From assembly GCA_902796975.1 (NCBI GenBank), contig CADBRF010000004.1:1-6237 (forward strand): DNA of 6,237 nt, in the 5' to 3' direction. The notes beneath the pieces are model-generated. The model was not told where the DNA came from and did not search any database. It saw only the letters and a list, made by a program, of their open reading frames with translations. The DNA is from an uncultured Coriobacteriaceae bacterium. GTDB taxonomy: Bacteria > Actinomycetota > Coriobacteriia > Coriobacteriales > QAMH01. The translations under genes were made by a program, and so were the position numbers. Shown one piece after another: positions 1 through 6,114 of this stretch (within the stretch, counting starts at the first letter, position 1; the number at the start of each line of letters is the position of its first letter).

Positions 1-495
1 ATCGCGCTCGGCAACTATGGCGAGAACTTCCTCAAGACCTTTGGTCTGCCTCCCGAAATACCCATTGTGAAGTGCGCAAACTTTATCGGGCGCACCATCG
101 ACCAGTGCGTGCTGGAAGGATACAGGGAAGTGCTGGTCGTTGGGCATATCGGCAAGCTCTCCAAAGTCGCGGGCAATATCATGGATACCTATTCCAAGGT
201 GGCGGACTGTCGACGGGAGATTTTCGCCGCGCACGCTGCGGCTTGTGGGGCAAGCCAGGAGACGGTGCTCAAAATCTTTGACGCTGCAACGACCGACGCC
301 TGTCTCGATATCCTCGAGGAAGTCAATCTGGACAAGCCGGTGATGAAACGCATCATCGACGCGATTCAGACGAATATCGAACGGAGGAGCCAGGGAGTGT
401 TCAAGATTGGTGCCGTCGTGTTCTCGAACGCGCATGGCACCTTGGGCATGAGCAATACGGGCGAGGAAATTGTGAACTCGTGGCGTGCTGGCTGA
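1..495 (+). CDS. cbiD: Cobalt-precorrin-5B C1-methyltransferase CbiD, C-terminal part (5' end outside window)
   Basis: CbiD performs the S-adenosylmethionine-dependent C1 methylation of cobalt-precorrin-5B, giving cobalt-precorrin-6A, in the cytoplasm. The frame is open from base 1, so the start lies upstream; 164 residues are visible. An internal GTG at 67 is only a valine codon, because the 22 codons before it (IALGNYGENF...) continue the family sequence. Recognisable CbiD blocks are VKCANFIG (from base 67), VVGHIGKLSKVAG (GHIGKL at 142-159) and the MDTYSKVADCRREI segment; many homologues that I recall have THS where this one has TYS. The reading frame ends in TGA at 493-495. That stop lies inside the left arm of the large inverted repeat, so the last residues (SWRAG) may reflect an insertion at the 3' end. 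The following genes belong to the same pathway and strand. Identity is very likely; the original C-terminus is uncertain. Confidence 0.95.
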   Translation: MALGNYGENFLKTFGLPPEIPIVKCANFIGRTIDQCVLEGYREVLVVGHIGKLSKVAGNIMDTYSKVADCRREIFAAHAAACGASQETVLKIFDAATTDACLDILEEVNLDKPVMKRIIDAIQTNIERRSQGVFKIGAVVFSNAHGTLGMSNTGEEIVNSWRAG

Positions 496-582
496 TATGT
501 GGAAAGGGGGTGTATGACAAAATACAAAATTTCCCCGATACTCATTTTGATTTTGTCATACACCCCCTTTCCACATATCAGC
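491..582. repeat. Long near-perfect inverted repeat (39-bp stem, 13-nt loop)
   Basis: The left arm at 491-530 pairs with the right arm at 544-582. The first 33 bp are perfect (491-523 with 550-582). A single unpaired A at 524 follows, and then six more pairs (525-530 with 544-549). The loop is 531-543. The left arm is purine-rich (GGAAAGGGGG) and the right arm carries the complementary CCCCCTTTCC. The element looks more AT-rich than the flanking genes. It supplies the TGA stop of cbiD. No T-run follows either end, so it is not a standard intrinsic terminator. I see no transposase and no clear target-site duplication. It could be a MITE-like or REP-like element, or an RNA processing hairpin between cbiD and cbiL. 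The geometry is read directly; the role is unknown. Confidence 0.9.
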
Positions 583-653
583 TTCTACGGCAAGTGCGGA
601 CGGATGAATACGGCAAGAACAAGGGCCGGTTTTCAGTAACGGCGTATTCAGTT

Positions 654-659
654 AAGGAG
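654..659 (+). promoter_or_regulatory. Ribosome binding site of cbiL (AAGGAG)
   Basis: AAGGAG at 654-659 is the only strong Shine-Dalgarno sequence before cbiL. It lies 4 nt before an in-frame TTG at 664 and 10 nt before a GTG at 670. The spacing to TTG is rather short and TTG is the rarer start codon, so I prefer GTG at 670. TTG at 664, which would add only two residues (MA), remains possible. Confidence 0.7.
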
Positions 660-669
660 ATGATTGGCT

Positions 670-1374
670 GTGAGTGATAAGAAGCGTGGCGTGCTCTATG
701 GCGTTTCGGTTGGACCGGGAGATCCGGAGGATATGACCCTCAAGGCGGTTCGCGTCTTGAACGAGGTTCCGGTTATTGCCTCGGTGCTCACCAAGCAGGG
801 CAATACGCTTGGCCTCGACATCGCCAAGGGCTCGGTTGACTTGAGCAACAAGCGCATCCTCGAGCTGCCCTTCCTCATGTCGCGCGATGCCGAAGCCGTG
901 CAGAAAAACCACGAGGAGCATGCGCGTCTTATCGCTGGTGAACTCGATGCGGGTAATGACGTTGCCATGACCTCGCTGGGCGACATCTCAGCTTTTTCCA
1001 CCTTCAGCTATGTTCGTGACATTCTCGTACGCCAGGGTTATGAAGTGGCTGTCATTCCCGGCGTGACCAGCTTTGCCGCATCTGCGGCTAAGCTCAACGT
1101 CTCGCTCACCAATCTCAACGACCCCTTGGTAGTCATTCCGGCAAGCGGTATGCCTCTTGATGAAGCGTTGGGGCTGCCCGGAACTAAGGTCCTCATGAAG
1201 AGCGCGTCCAAGCTGCCCGAAGTGCTGCAGGGTATCAGGGACTATGGTCTGGCAGACCGCGCGGGGCTCGTACAGAACTGCGGCCTCCCCAACGAGGCGG
1301 TTTTCACCGATATCGATGACCCGGGCATCTCTTCGACCTATTTCACCACGATCATCATCGGAGGCCAGTCATGA
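670..1374 (+). CDS. cbiL: Cobalt-precorrin-2 C20-methyltransferase (CbiL/CobI)
   Basis: This cytoplasmic enzyme transfers a methyl group from S-adenosylmethionine to C20 of cobalt-factor II/precorrin-2, the first committed corrin methylation. The 234-residue product has the usual length for the family and is a single tetrapyrrole methylase domain. The N-terminal loop YGVSVGPGDP (residues 10-19) is intact. LGDISAFSTFSYV (103-115) is the GDxxxxST block typical of C20 methylases. PGVTSFAASAAKLN starts at residue 130. The start is taken as GTG 670, with TTG 664 as the alternative. The TGA stop overlaps the ATG of cbiF in an ATGA junction (1371-1374), which implies translational coupling. An 87-nt leader separates the gene from the hairpin after cbiD, so this is the one junction in the window with room for separate regulation. 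The anaerobic neighbours favour CbiL over the aerobic CobI role. Confidence 0.93.
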   Translation: MSDKKRGVLYGVSVGPGDPEDMTLKAVRVLNEVPVIASVLTKQGNTLGLDIAKGSVDLSNKRILELPFLMSRDAEAVQKNHEEHARLIAGELDAGNDVAMTSLGDISAFSTFSYVRDILVRQGYEVAVIPGVTSFAASAAKLNVSLTNLNDPLVVIPASGMPLDEALGLPGTKVLMKSASKLPEVLQGIRDYGLADRAGLVQNCGLPNEAVFTDIDDPGISSTYFTTIIIGGQS

Positions 1375-2132
1375 TTCACATCGTTGGCGCGAGCAGCGGC
1401 GCTCCCGATCTCATCACGCTCCGCGGTGCAAAACTGCTGGAAGAGTGCGACGTCTGTATCTACGCGGGCAGCCTTGTCAATCCCGCCCTGCTCGATATGT
1501 GCAAGGAGGGGTGCGAGATTCATAACAGCGCCAAGATGACGCTGGAAGACGTGCTGGCTGTGATGCGTGAAGCCGAGGCGGCGGGCAAAACCACGGTGCG
1601 CCTTCACACGGGCGACCCATGCCTCTACGGCGCCATACGCGAGCAGATGGATGCGCTGGATAAAGAGGGCATAGAGTACGACTACACTCCGGGCGTCTCG
1701 AGTTTCTGCGGGGCGGCATCGGCTCTCAAGGCCGAGTATACGCCCGCGGGTGTGAGCCAGAGCGTTATCATCACCCGCATGGCAGGGCGTACGCCCGTGC
1801 CCGAGGCGGAGAACATGCGTGCGATGGCGAGTCATGGCTGCTCAATGGTGATTTTTCTATCTATGAGCCTGCTCGATGCCCTGCAAGATGAGCTCATGGC
1901 CGGCGCCTATACTGCGGATACGCCTGCTGCCATTGTCTACAAGGCAACCTGGCCTGACGAGAAGGTTTTCCCCTGCACCGTGGGGACATTGGCGCAAACC
2001 GCTAGGGAAAACAACATCACCAAGACTGCGCTCGTCTGTGTGGGCGAGTTCCTGGCTGGTACCTATGACCGCTCCAAGCTCTACGACCCCGGTTTCACCA
2101 CGGAGTTCCGTCAGGCCAGCCACACAGCATGA
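1371..2132 (+). CDS. cbiF: Cobalt-precorrin-4 C11-methyltransferase (CbiF/CobM)
   Basis: CbiF methylates C11 of cobalt-precorrin-4 using S-adenosylmethionine, giving cobalt-precorrin-5A. The 253-residue protein is one tetrapyrrole methylase domain of normal length. Diagnostic blocks in order are IYAGSLVNP (30-38), NSAKMTLEDV (52-61), RLHTGDPCLYGA (77-88), TPGVSSF (106-112) and ITRMAGRTPVPE (134-145). The last block is characteristic of C11 methylases and separates this gene from the other three methylase paralogues in the window. The N-terminal loop reads VGASSGAPDLIT, where most relatives have GAGPG followed by A or D and P, so the usual proline of that loop is missing. The start is ATG 1371, overlapping the end of cbiL by 4 nt. 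The TGA stop at 2130-2132 falls in the first copy of the small junction stem-loop. Function is confident from the family. Confidence 0.95.
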   Translation: MIHIVGASSGAPDLITLRGAKLLEECDVCIYAGSLVNPALLDMCKEGCEIHNSAKMTLEDVLAVMREAEAAGKTTVRLHTGDPCLYGAIREQMDALDKEGIEYDYTPGVSSFCGAASALKAEYTPAGVSQSVIITRMAGRTPVPEAENMRAMASHGCSMVIFLSMSLLDALQDELMAGAYTADTPAAIVYKATWPDEKVFPCTVGTLAQTARENNITKTALVCVGEFLAGTYDRSKLYDPGFTTEFRQASHTA

Positions 2133-2163
2133 CCATGGCAGTTGCCTCGTAGACAATTGTCAT
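2127..2163 (+). repeat. Junction stem-loop, copy 1 (cbiF/cbiG)
   Basis: GCATGAC at 2127-2133 contains the cbiF stop codon. It is followed by a 6-nt insert relative to the other copies, then AGTTGCCTC (2140-2148), GTAGACAATT (2149-2158) and GTCAT (2159-2163). ATGAC at 2129-2133 can pair with GTCAT at 2159-2163. Inside are a small GGCA-GT-TGCC hairpin (2137-2146) and the palindrome GACAATTGTC (2152-2161). A run of six T (2163-2168) follows, so a weak terminator or attenuator is another reading. From AGT onward 18 of 24 bases match copy 2, and every mismatch is a transition. Confidence 0.5.
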
Positions 2164-2193
2164 TTTTTCGCGCGTGAGGGTGAAGAAGCGAAG

Positions 2194-3216
2194 ATGAAGA
2201 TTGGCATCATAGCGTTTACCGAACGAGGTGCTGCCTTGGCGGGCAGCATCCGGGCGGCGCTTGTCCAGGAAGGCGATGCCGCTGGAGTTGCCAAGGGGTT
2301 TGGCGAGGGCAAGATCTCGCTTGCGGCATGGACAAAAGAGCAGTTCACGGCGTCAGACGCTCTCATCTTTGTCGGGGCAACGGGCATTGCGGTGCGTGCG
2401 GTGGCGCCCCATCTGCAATCCAAGGCGGTCGACCCTGCCGTGGTTTCTGTAGACGAGGGCGGCAGCTGGGTTGTCCCGCTCGTTTCCGGCCATATCGGAG
2501 GAGCGAACGACCTCGCTCGCCGCATTGCAGGGCTTATCGGTGCGGAAGCTATCGTCACCACAGCTACAGATGTAAACGGTCTTTGGGCAGTGGACTCATG
2601 GGCGGTGAAGCAGGAGCTTGCCGTTGCCAACATAGGCAGCATCAAGAAAGTCTCCGGATCTCTGCTCGCCGGTAAAGAGGTTCTGCTCGCGAGCGAATTT
2701 CCCATTTCGGGAAATCCTCCATCGCAGGTGCGATTTGTGCAGGTCGAACCGGGGACGGAATTTCCAGATGACGCCTACGCTTCTGTGAGCGTGAGGACTT
2801 CAGCACCCGGCTTGCGACTCGTGCCTCGGGCGCTCGCGGTGGGCATTGGCTGCCGGAAGGGAACTCCGTTCGAGCGCATCGATGCTGCATGCAATGAGTT
2901 TTTGAAGCTGCACGAATTCGATGGACGAAGCCTGGCTCAGGTGGCAAGCATCGATTTGAAGGAACATGAGCCGGGGATTGTCGCCTTTTCCGAGCACCGC
3001 GGCATCCTCTTCAAAACGTTTTCTGCAGACGTTCTCAATGCCGTAGCTGGAGATTTTGCTCCGTCCGCGTTCGTATCGAGCGTGACAGGCACGGACAATG
3101 TGTGCGAACGTTCCGTTGTCGCAAGCGGTGGAAAGGTGCTCGTACACAAGGAAGTCCATGATGGTATAACTTTTTCGGCAGGTGTGCTGCCGGTCGAGCT
3201 GACGTTTAGCTCATAG
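2194..3216 (+). CDS. cbiG: Cobalt-precorrin-5A hydrolase CbiG
   Basis: CbiG opens the ring-A delta-lactone of cobalt-precorrin-5A and releases the C20-derived two-carbon unit as acetaldehyde, giving cobalt-precorrin-5B. It is the hallmark of the anaerobic pathway. The 340-residue protein has the full three-part architecture. The N-terminal domain carries FVGATGIAVR (59-68), DEGG (87-90), SGHIGGAN (98-105) and TTATDVNG (122-129). A variable middle region runs from about 130 to 205. The C-terminal domain starts at about 212 with GIGCRKGT (217-224) and includes TGTDNVCERS (298-307). ATG 2194 is chosen because family similarity begins there with MKIGIIAFTERG; the frame is open further upstream into cbiF, but only by chance. 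Its ribosome binding site is weak (GAGGG or GAAGAAG), so translation may depend on coupling. It stops at 3214-3216, 22 nt before cbiH. Confidence 0.95.
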   Translation: MKIGIIAFTERGAALAGSIRAALVQEGDAAGVAKGFGEGKISLAAWTKEQFTASDALIFVGATGIAVRAVAPHLQSKAVDPAVVSVDEGGSWVVPLVSGHIGGANDLARRIAGLIGAEAIVTTATDVNGLWAVDSWAVKQELAVANIGSIKKVSGSLLAGKEVLLASEFPISGNPPSQVRFVQVEPGTEFPDDAYASVSVRTSAPGLRLVPRALAVGIGCRKGTPFERIDAACNEFLKLHEFDGRSLAQVASIDLKEHEPGIVAFSEHRGILFKTFSADVLNAVAGDFAPSAFVSSVTGTDNVCERSVVASGGKVLVHKEVHDGITFSAGVLPVELTFSS

Positions 3217-3223
3217 CGAGCAG

Positions 3224-3236
3224 AAAGGGCGGGAGG
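3224..3236 (+). promoter_or_regulatory. Purine-rich ribosome binding region of cbiH
   Basis: Two candidate Shine-Dalgarno sequences precede the GTG start at 3239. AAAGGG at 3224-3229 has a normal 9-nt spacer. GGGAGG at 3231-3236 matches better but leaves only 2 nt. The first is the likelier functional site. No better start exists nearby that would keep the conserved N-terminus KKLTVVGIGPG. Confidence 0.5.
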
Positions 3237-3238
3237 CC

Positions 3239-4000
3239 GTGAAGAAACTGACAGTAGTGGGCATTGGCCCTGGGGCGGAGAGCCAGATGACTCTTGCTGC
3301 CGTTCAGGCGGTGAAGGAAGCGGAACTCATCTGTGGCTATCCCGTTTACGTGGATTTGGTCAGACATCTCGCTCCCGATACGGAAGTATTCACCACTCCT
3401 ATGCGCCGCGAGATTGACCGGTGCCGTGCCGCGCTCGAAGCGGCTGCCGGCGGTAAGACCACTGTCATGGTGTGCAGCGGCGATGCGGGGGTCTATGGCA
3501 TGGCTGGTCTCGTGCTCGAGCTCGCCGAAGAGTTCCCACCCATGGAAATCAACGTGGTATGTGGCGTGACGGCTGCCCTTTCCGGCGCTGCTGTTCTGGG
3601 CGCTCCTCTCACACACGACTTCTGCACCATCTCCCTCTCTGACCTGCTCACCCCTTGGGAGACCATCGAGAAGCGAGTGGATGCGGCTGCATCTGCGGAT
3701 TTCTGCATTGCCATCTACAACCCCATGAGCAAGAAGCGTCGTACGCATCTGCAGCGAGCCTGCGACATCATGCTCAAGTACAAATCGCCAGAAACGGTGT
3801 GCGGTGTGGTGAGCAATATCGGCCGCGAGGGTGAGAGCAAGTGGGTTGGAACCTTGGCCGAGCTGCGCGATCGCGAACTGGATATGTTCTCGACTGCCTT
3901 CATTGGCAACTCCCAGACCCGCGTTATCGGGGGCCGTATGGTCACGCCGCGCGGCTATGAGGCGAAGGCGGAATTCGGTGCCCGGAAAGATGAGAACTAG
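3239..4000 (+). CDS. cbiH: Cobalt-precorrin-3 C17-methyltransferase, ring-contracting (CbiH/CobJ)
   Basis: CbiH methylates C17 of cobalt-precorrin-3 and drives contraction of the macrocycle with lactone formation, giving cobalt-precorrin-4, the substrate of CbiF. The 253-residue protein is one tetrapyrrole methylase domain. VVGIGPGAE lies at residues 6-14. CSGDAGVYGMAGL starts at 79. LGAPLTHDF is followed by SLSDLLTPWE (132-141), which is diagnostic for C17 methylases. YNPMSKKRR (160-168) and the later NIGREGE and TPRGYE segments also fit. An oddity is VVCGVTAALSGAA (from about 106), where I expect VVPGxTA, so Cys replaces the usual Pro at residue 108. The start is GTG 3239. The TAG stop at 3998-4000 directly abuts the ATG of cbiJ. 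I see no separate iron-sulfur or CbiZ-like extension of the kind found on some CbiH fusions. Confidence 0.94.
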   Translation: MKKLTVVGIGPGAESQMTLAAVQAVKEAELICGYPVYVDLVRHLAPDTEVFTTPMRREIDRCRAALEAAAGGKTTVMVCSGDAGVYGMAGLVLELAEEFPPMEINVVCGVTAALSGAAVLGAPLTHDFCTISLSDLLTPWETIEKRVDAAASADFCIAIYNPMSKKRRTHLQRACDIMLKYKSPETVCGVVSNIGREGESKWVGTLAELRDRELDMFSTAFIGNSQTRVIGGRMVTPRGYEAKAEFGARKDEN

Positions 4001-4768
4001 ATGAATGCCGCTTCTCCCATGAAGATTCTCCTCTATGGGGGTACGGTAGAGGGCAGAACGCTTGCCGAAGCGCTCGACGCGGCGGGGGTAGAGACGCTCG
4101 TCTCCGTTGCCACGGAAACTGGCGAGAACCTGCTGACTTCTGCAAGCGAGTATCTTTCCGTGCGGCGCGGCGGTCTTGGTGTGCAGGGCATGGAATCTCT
4201 CATGCGCGAAGGTTTTTCCCACGTCATCGATGCGACGCATCCCTACGCTGTCAATGTAAGCGCGCATCTTCGCGAAGCGGCGGGCAAGGTGGGCCTGCCC
4301 TACATTCGCGTTGTGCGAGAATCCGGCGATATGGAGGGGTGCACGGTGGTGGACAGTCTCGCGGAGGCAGTTGCCAGCATTGACGAAGAGGGCAATGTGC
4401 TCTCAACCACGGGAAGCAAAGAAATCGCCGCCTATGCTGACCTGCCCAATTATCAGACGCGGCTCTATGCGCGCGTGCTCGACGCGGAGAAATCCGTGGC
4501 TGCATGTGAGGCAATCGGGCTCGAAGGTGAGCACATCATCGCCGAGCGTGGTCCCTTCACGGTCCAGCACAACGTGGAGCAAATCAAACGGTTCGATATC
4601 GCCACGCTCGTCACCAAGGACGGGGGCAAGGAGGGCGGCTACCCGGAAAAGCTCGAAGCGGCGCGTCAATGCGGCGTGCGCATGATTGTGGTGAGACGTC
4701 CAGTTGAAGAGGGCGGTTTCACGGTTTCGCAAGTGCTGGCTCAGCTCGGCATGACAGTCATCTCGTAA
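4001..4768 (+). CDS. cbiJ: Cobalt-precorrin-6A reductase (CbiJ/CobK)
   Basis: CbiJ reduces cobalt-precorrin-6A to 6B with a nicotinamide cofactor. The 255-residue protein shows the family order: a Rossmann-type start ILLYGGTVEGRTLAEAL (residues 9-25), DATHPYAVNVSAHLREAA (from 77), LPYIRVVRES, ERGPFTVQHN (182-191) and VTKDGGKEGGYPEKLEAA (from 204), ending in IVVRRP. The start is uncertain. ATG 4001 abuts the cbiH stop and has a moderate GGAAAGA upstream (3984-3990). ATG 4019 begins exactly at the conserved MKILLYGG but has no ribosome binding site, so 4001 is preferred. The C-terminal end (GMTVIS) lies within the second copy of the junction stem-loop. The product feeds the CbiT activity encoded next. 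Confidence 0.93.
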   Translation: MNAASPMKILLYGGTVEGRTLAEALDAAGVETLVSVATETGENLLTSASEYLSVRRGGLGVQGMESLMREGFSHVIDATHPYAVNVSAHLREAAGKVGLPYIRVVRESGDMEGCTVVDSLAEAVASIDEEGNVLSTTGSKEIAAYADLPNYQTRLYARVLDAEKSVAACEAIGLEGEHIIAERGPFTVQHNVEQIKRFDIATLVTKDGGKEGGYPEKLEAARQCGVRMIVVRRPVEEGGFTVSQVLAQLGMTVIS

Positions 4769-4780
4769 ACGATTGTCGTG
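4749..4780 (+). repeat. Junction stem-loop, copy 2 (cbiJ/cbiET)
   Basis: GCATGAC (4749-4755) is followed by AGTCATCTC (4756-4764), GTAAACGATT (4765-4774) and GTCGTG (4775-4780). CATGAC at 4750-4755 pairs with GTCGTG at 4775-4780, including one T-G wobble. It aligns without gaps to copy 1 over 24 bases, with 18 matches and six transitions, once the 6-nt insert of copy 1 is removed. It covers the last codons and the TAA stop (4766-4768) of cbiJ. ATGACAGTCAT (4751-4761) is itself a short palindrome that could compete with the longer stem. Confidence 0.5.
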
Positions 4781-4807
4781 GCCTAGCTCGAAGGAAAGGA
4801 TGAGCAG

Positions 4808-6097
4808 ATGAACGTCACCATTGTGGGGATTGGCATGGGCATGCCCGATTCGCTCACGGTCCAGGCGGCGGATGCGATTTGCGAAGCTACGGTTCTCATT
4901 GGCGCAAAGCGCATGCTCGATAGCGCGGTTGACATCCTTGCCGATATTGGGCAGGAGCCGCCCATCTGCATCAAGGCGATTTCGGCTACCCAGATTGCTG
5001 CAGTTCTCGCAGACGAAGTGCCCGATGACCGTCTCAAAGGCGTGGATATGCGGCAGGTTTGCGTTGTGTGCTCGGGCGATACTGGCTTCTACAGCCTCGC
5101 CACCTCGCTTATCGCGAAGCTTGAGGAGCTCCAGATTCCCTGCGGGGTCACGGTTCTGCCGGGGCTTACGACGGTGCAGGTGCTCGCGTCACGCCTTGGT
5201 CGCAGCTGGCAGAACTGCAAGCTGGCAAGCGCCCACGGGCGCGATTGCGATGCGCTCGGGCTCGTGCTGGAAAACGAGGACCTCTTTCTGCTCACCGGCG
5301 GCGATCAGACGCCCATGACAATCATCTCCCTCCTCAATGAGGTGGGTCTGGGGGATGTCGAAGTCACGGTTGCCGAGCGCCTTTCCTATCCGGATGAGAC
5401 CATCACCACCGCCACGGCAGCTGAGCTCGCGGGCCGGGAGTTCAACTCGCTCGCATCCATGTGGATTCGCCACGGGCAGCTCTGCGATGATGCAGTGAAG
5501 GGATACGTGGGCTTCTCGGGCATCCCCGACGATTGCTTCATCCGCGGTGATGCGCCTATGACAAAGGCGGAAGTGCGCGGCTTTATCACGTCGCGGCTGC
5601 ATCCCGCGGCGGGTGAGGTTGTCTACGACATCGGCGCGGGCACTGGATCAACCTCAATCGAGACGGCGTCGCTTCAACACTTCGCCCGGGTCTACGCCAT
5701 CGAGAAAGAAGAGGCGGCTTGCGCCCTCATCGAGCAGAACCGCATGCATTTCGGCGCCTATAACCTCTCGGTTGTGCCCGGACGCGCGCCTGATGCTCTC
5801 GACGGTCTGCCTGCTCCCGATGCGGTCTTCGTCGGCGGGAGTACCGGAAACCTGGAGCAGATTTTGGACGCCGTGCTCGAGGCGAACCCGGCAGCGCGCA
5901 TTCTCGTGAGCGCCGTCACCATGGAGACGGTTGCCCAGACGTCATCCCTGCTCACCAGCCTTGAACAGGCAAAACGCATTGGCTCGTTCTCCGCCACCCA
6001 GCTCGCCGCCACGCGAACAAAGATGCTCGGACACTACCATATGCTCCGCCCGGAAAGCCCCGTCTTCATCTTTGAAGCAACGGGCATCGGCGCATGA
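4808..6097 (+). CDS. cbiET: Fused cobalt-precorrin-7 C5-methyltransferase / cobalt-precorrin-6B C15-methyltransferase (decarboxylating), CbiE-CbiT
   Basis: The 429-residue protein joins two enzymes, as in aerobic CobL. Residues 1 to about 222 are CbiE, the C5 methylase: VGIGMGMPDSLT (6-17), CSGDTGFYSLA (88-98), LPGLTTVQ (117-124), LTGGDQTP (162-169) and MWIRHG (218-223). Its first loop reads GIGMGMP instead of the common GIGPGxP. Residues from about 238 are CbiT, which methylates C15 and decarboxylates the C12 acetate. It has the linker motif GIPDDCFIRG (238-247), the class I methyltransferase loop YDIGAGTGSTSIE (273-285), VFVGGSTGN (340-348) and the late GHYHMLRPESPVF. The start is ATG 4808, with AAAGGA at 4795-4800 at 7-nt spacing. 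A 39-nt gap follows cbiJ and holds the end of junction stem-loop copy 2. The TGA stop sits in copy 3. Both halves look intact, and I see no frameshift between them. Confidence 0.95.
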   Translation: MNVTIVGIGMGMPDSLTVQAADAICEATVLIGAKRMLDSAVDILADIGQEPPICIKAISATQIAAVLADEVPDDRLKGVDMRQVCVVCSGDTGFYSLATSLIAKLEELQIPCGVTVLPGLTTVQVLASRLGRSWQNCKLASAHGRDCDALGLVLENEDLFLLTGGDQTPMTIISLLNEVGLGDVEVTVAERLSYPDETITTATAAELAGREFNSLASMWIRHGQLCDDAVKGYVGFSGIPDDCFIRGDAPMTKAEVRGFITSRLHPAAGEVVYDIGAGTGSTSIETASLQHFARVYAIEKEEAACALIEQNRMHFGAYNLSVVPGRAPDALDGLPAPDAVFVGGSTGNLEQILDAVLEANPAARILVSAVTMETVAQTSSLLTSLEQAKRIGSFSATQLAATRTKMLGHYHMLRPESPVFIFEATGIGA

Positions 6098-6114
6098 CAA
6101 TTACCTCGTCATGC
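6092..6114 (+). repeat. Junction stem-loop, copy 3 (cbiET/cbiA), shortened
   Basis: GCATGAC (6092-6098) and GTCATGC (6108-6114) form a perfect 7-bp stem around the 9-nt loop AATTACCTC (6099-6107). The loop matches AGTTGCCTC of copy 1 except for two transitions. Relative to copies 1 and 2 the ten bases between CTC and the 3' arm are missing. It holds the cbiET stop codon (TGA, 6095-6097) and ends 5 nt before the AGGAG ribosome binding site of cbiA (6120-6124), so it could influence initiation or coupling of cbiA. Confidence 0.55.

Noticed and set aside
491..582. Interpretation of the large inverted repeat as a standard intrinsic terminator
   Set aside because: No run of T follows the stem on either strand, and the stem is far longer than a terminator needs.
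583..663. A cobalamin riboswitch before cbiL
   Set aside because: The gap is too short for the class, and I see no B12-box-like sequence. A riboswitch, if present, should lie upstream of the operon, outside the window.
480..677. A 65-codon + strand reading frame across the hairpin, and a similar one on the - strand (366-563), both containing FVIHPLSTYQ
   Set aside because: Both translate the arms of the same palindrome, which is why they give matching peptides. Neither has a ribosome binding site or resembles a known protein, and they overlap cbiD or the cbiL start.
1338..1835. A 165-codon - strand frame opposite cbiF
   Set aside because: It is a shadow of the cbiF codon pattern, with composition typical of antisense frames in GC-rich DNA and no recognised motif.
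1876..2193. A 5' extension of the cbiG frame back into cbiF
   Set aside because: The extension overlaps conserved cbiF sequence in another frame, and CbiG family similarity begins exactly at ATG 2194.
3195..3238. A fourth copy of the junction stem-loop at cbiG/cbiH (GCTGACGTTTAGCTCATAG)
   Set aside because: Some resemblance to copy 1 exists, but it needs several gaps and lacks the closing GTCRT arm, so I do not count it.
3206..4267. A 353-codon open frame on the - strand opposite cbiH and cbiJ
   Set aside because: It is antisense to two well-supported genes, its translation has no recognisable motif, and long antisense frames are expected in GC-rich coding DNA.
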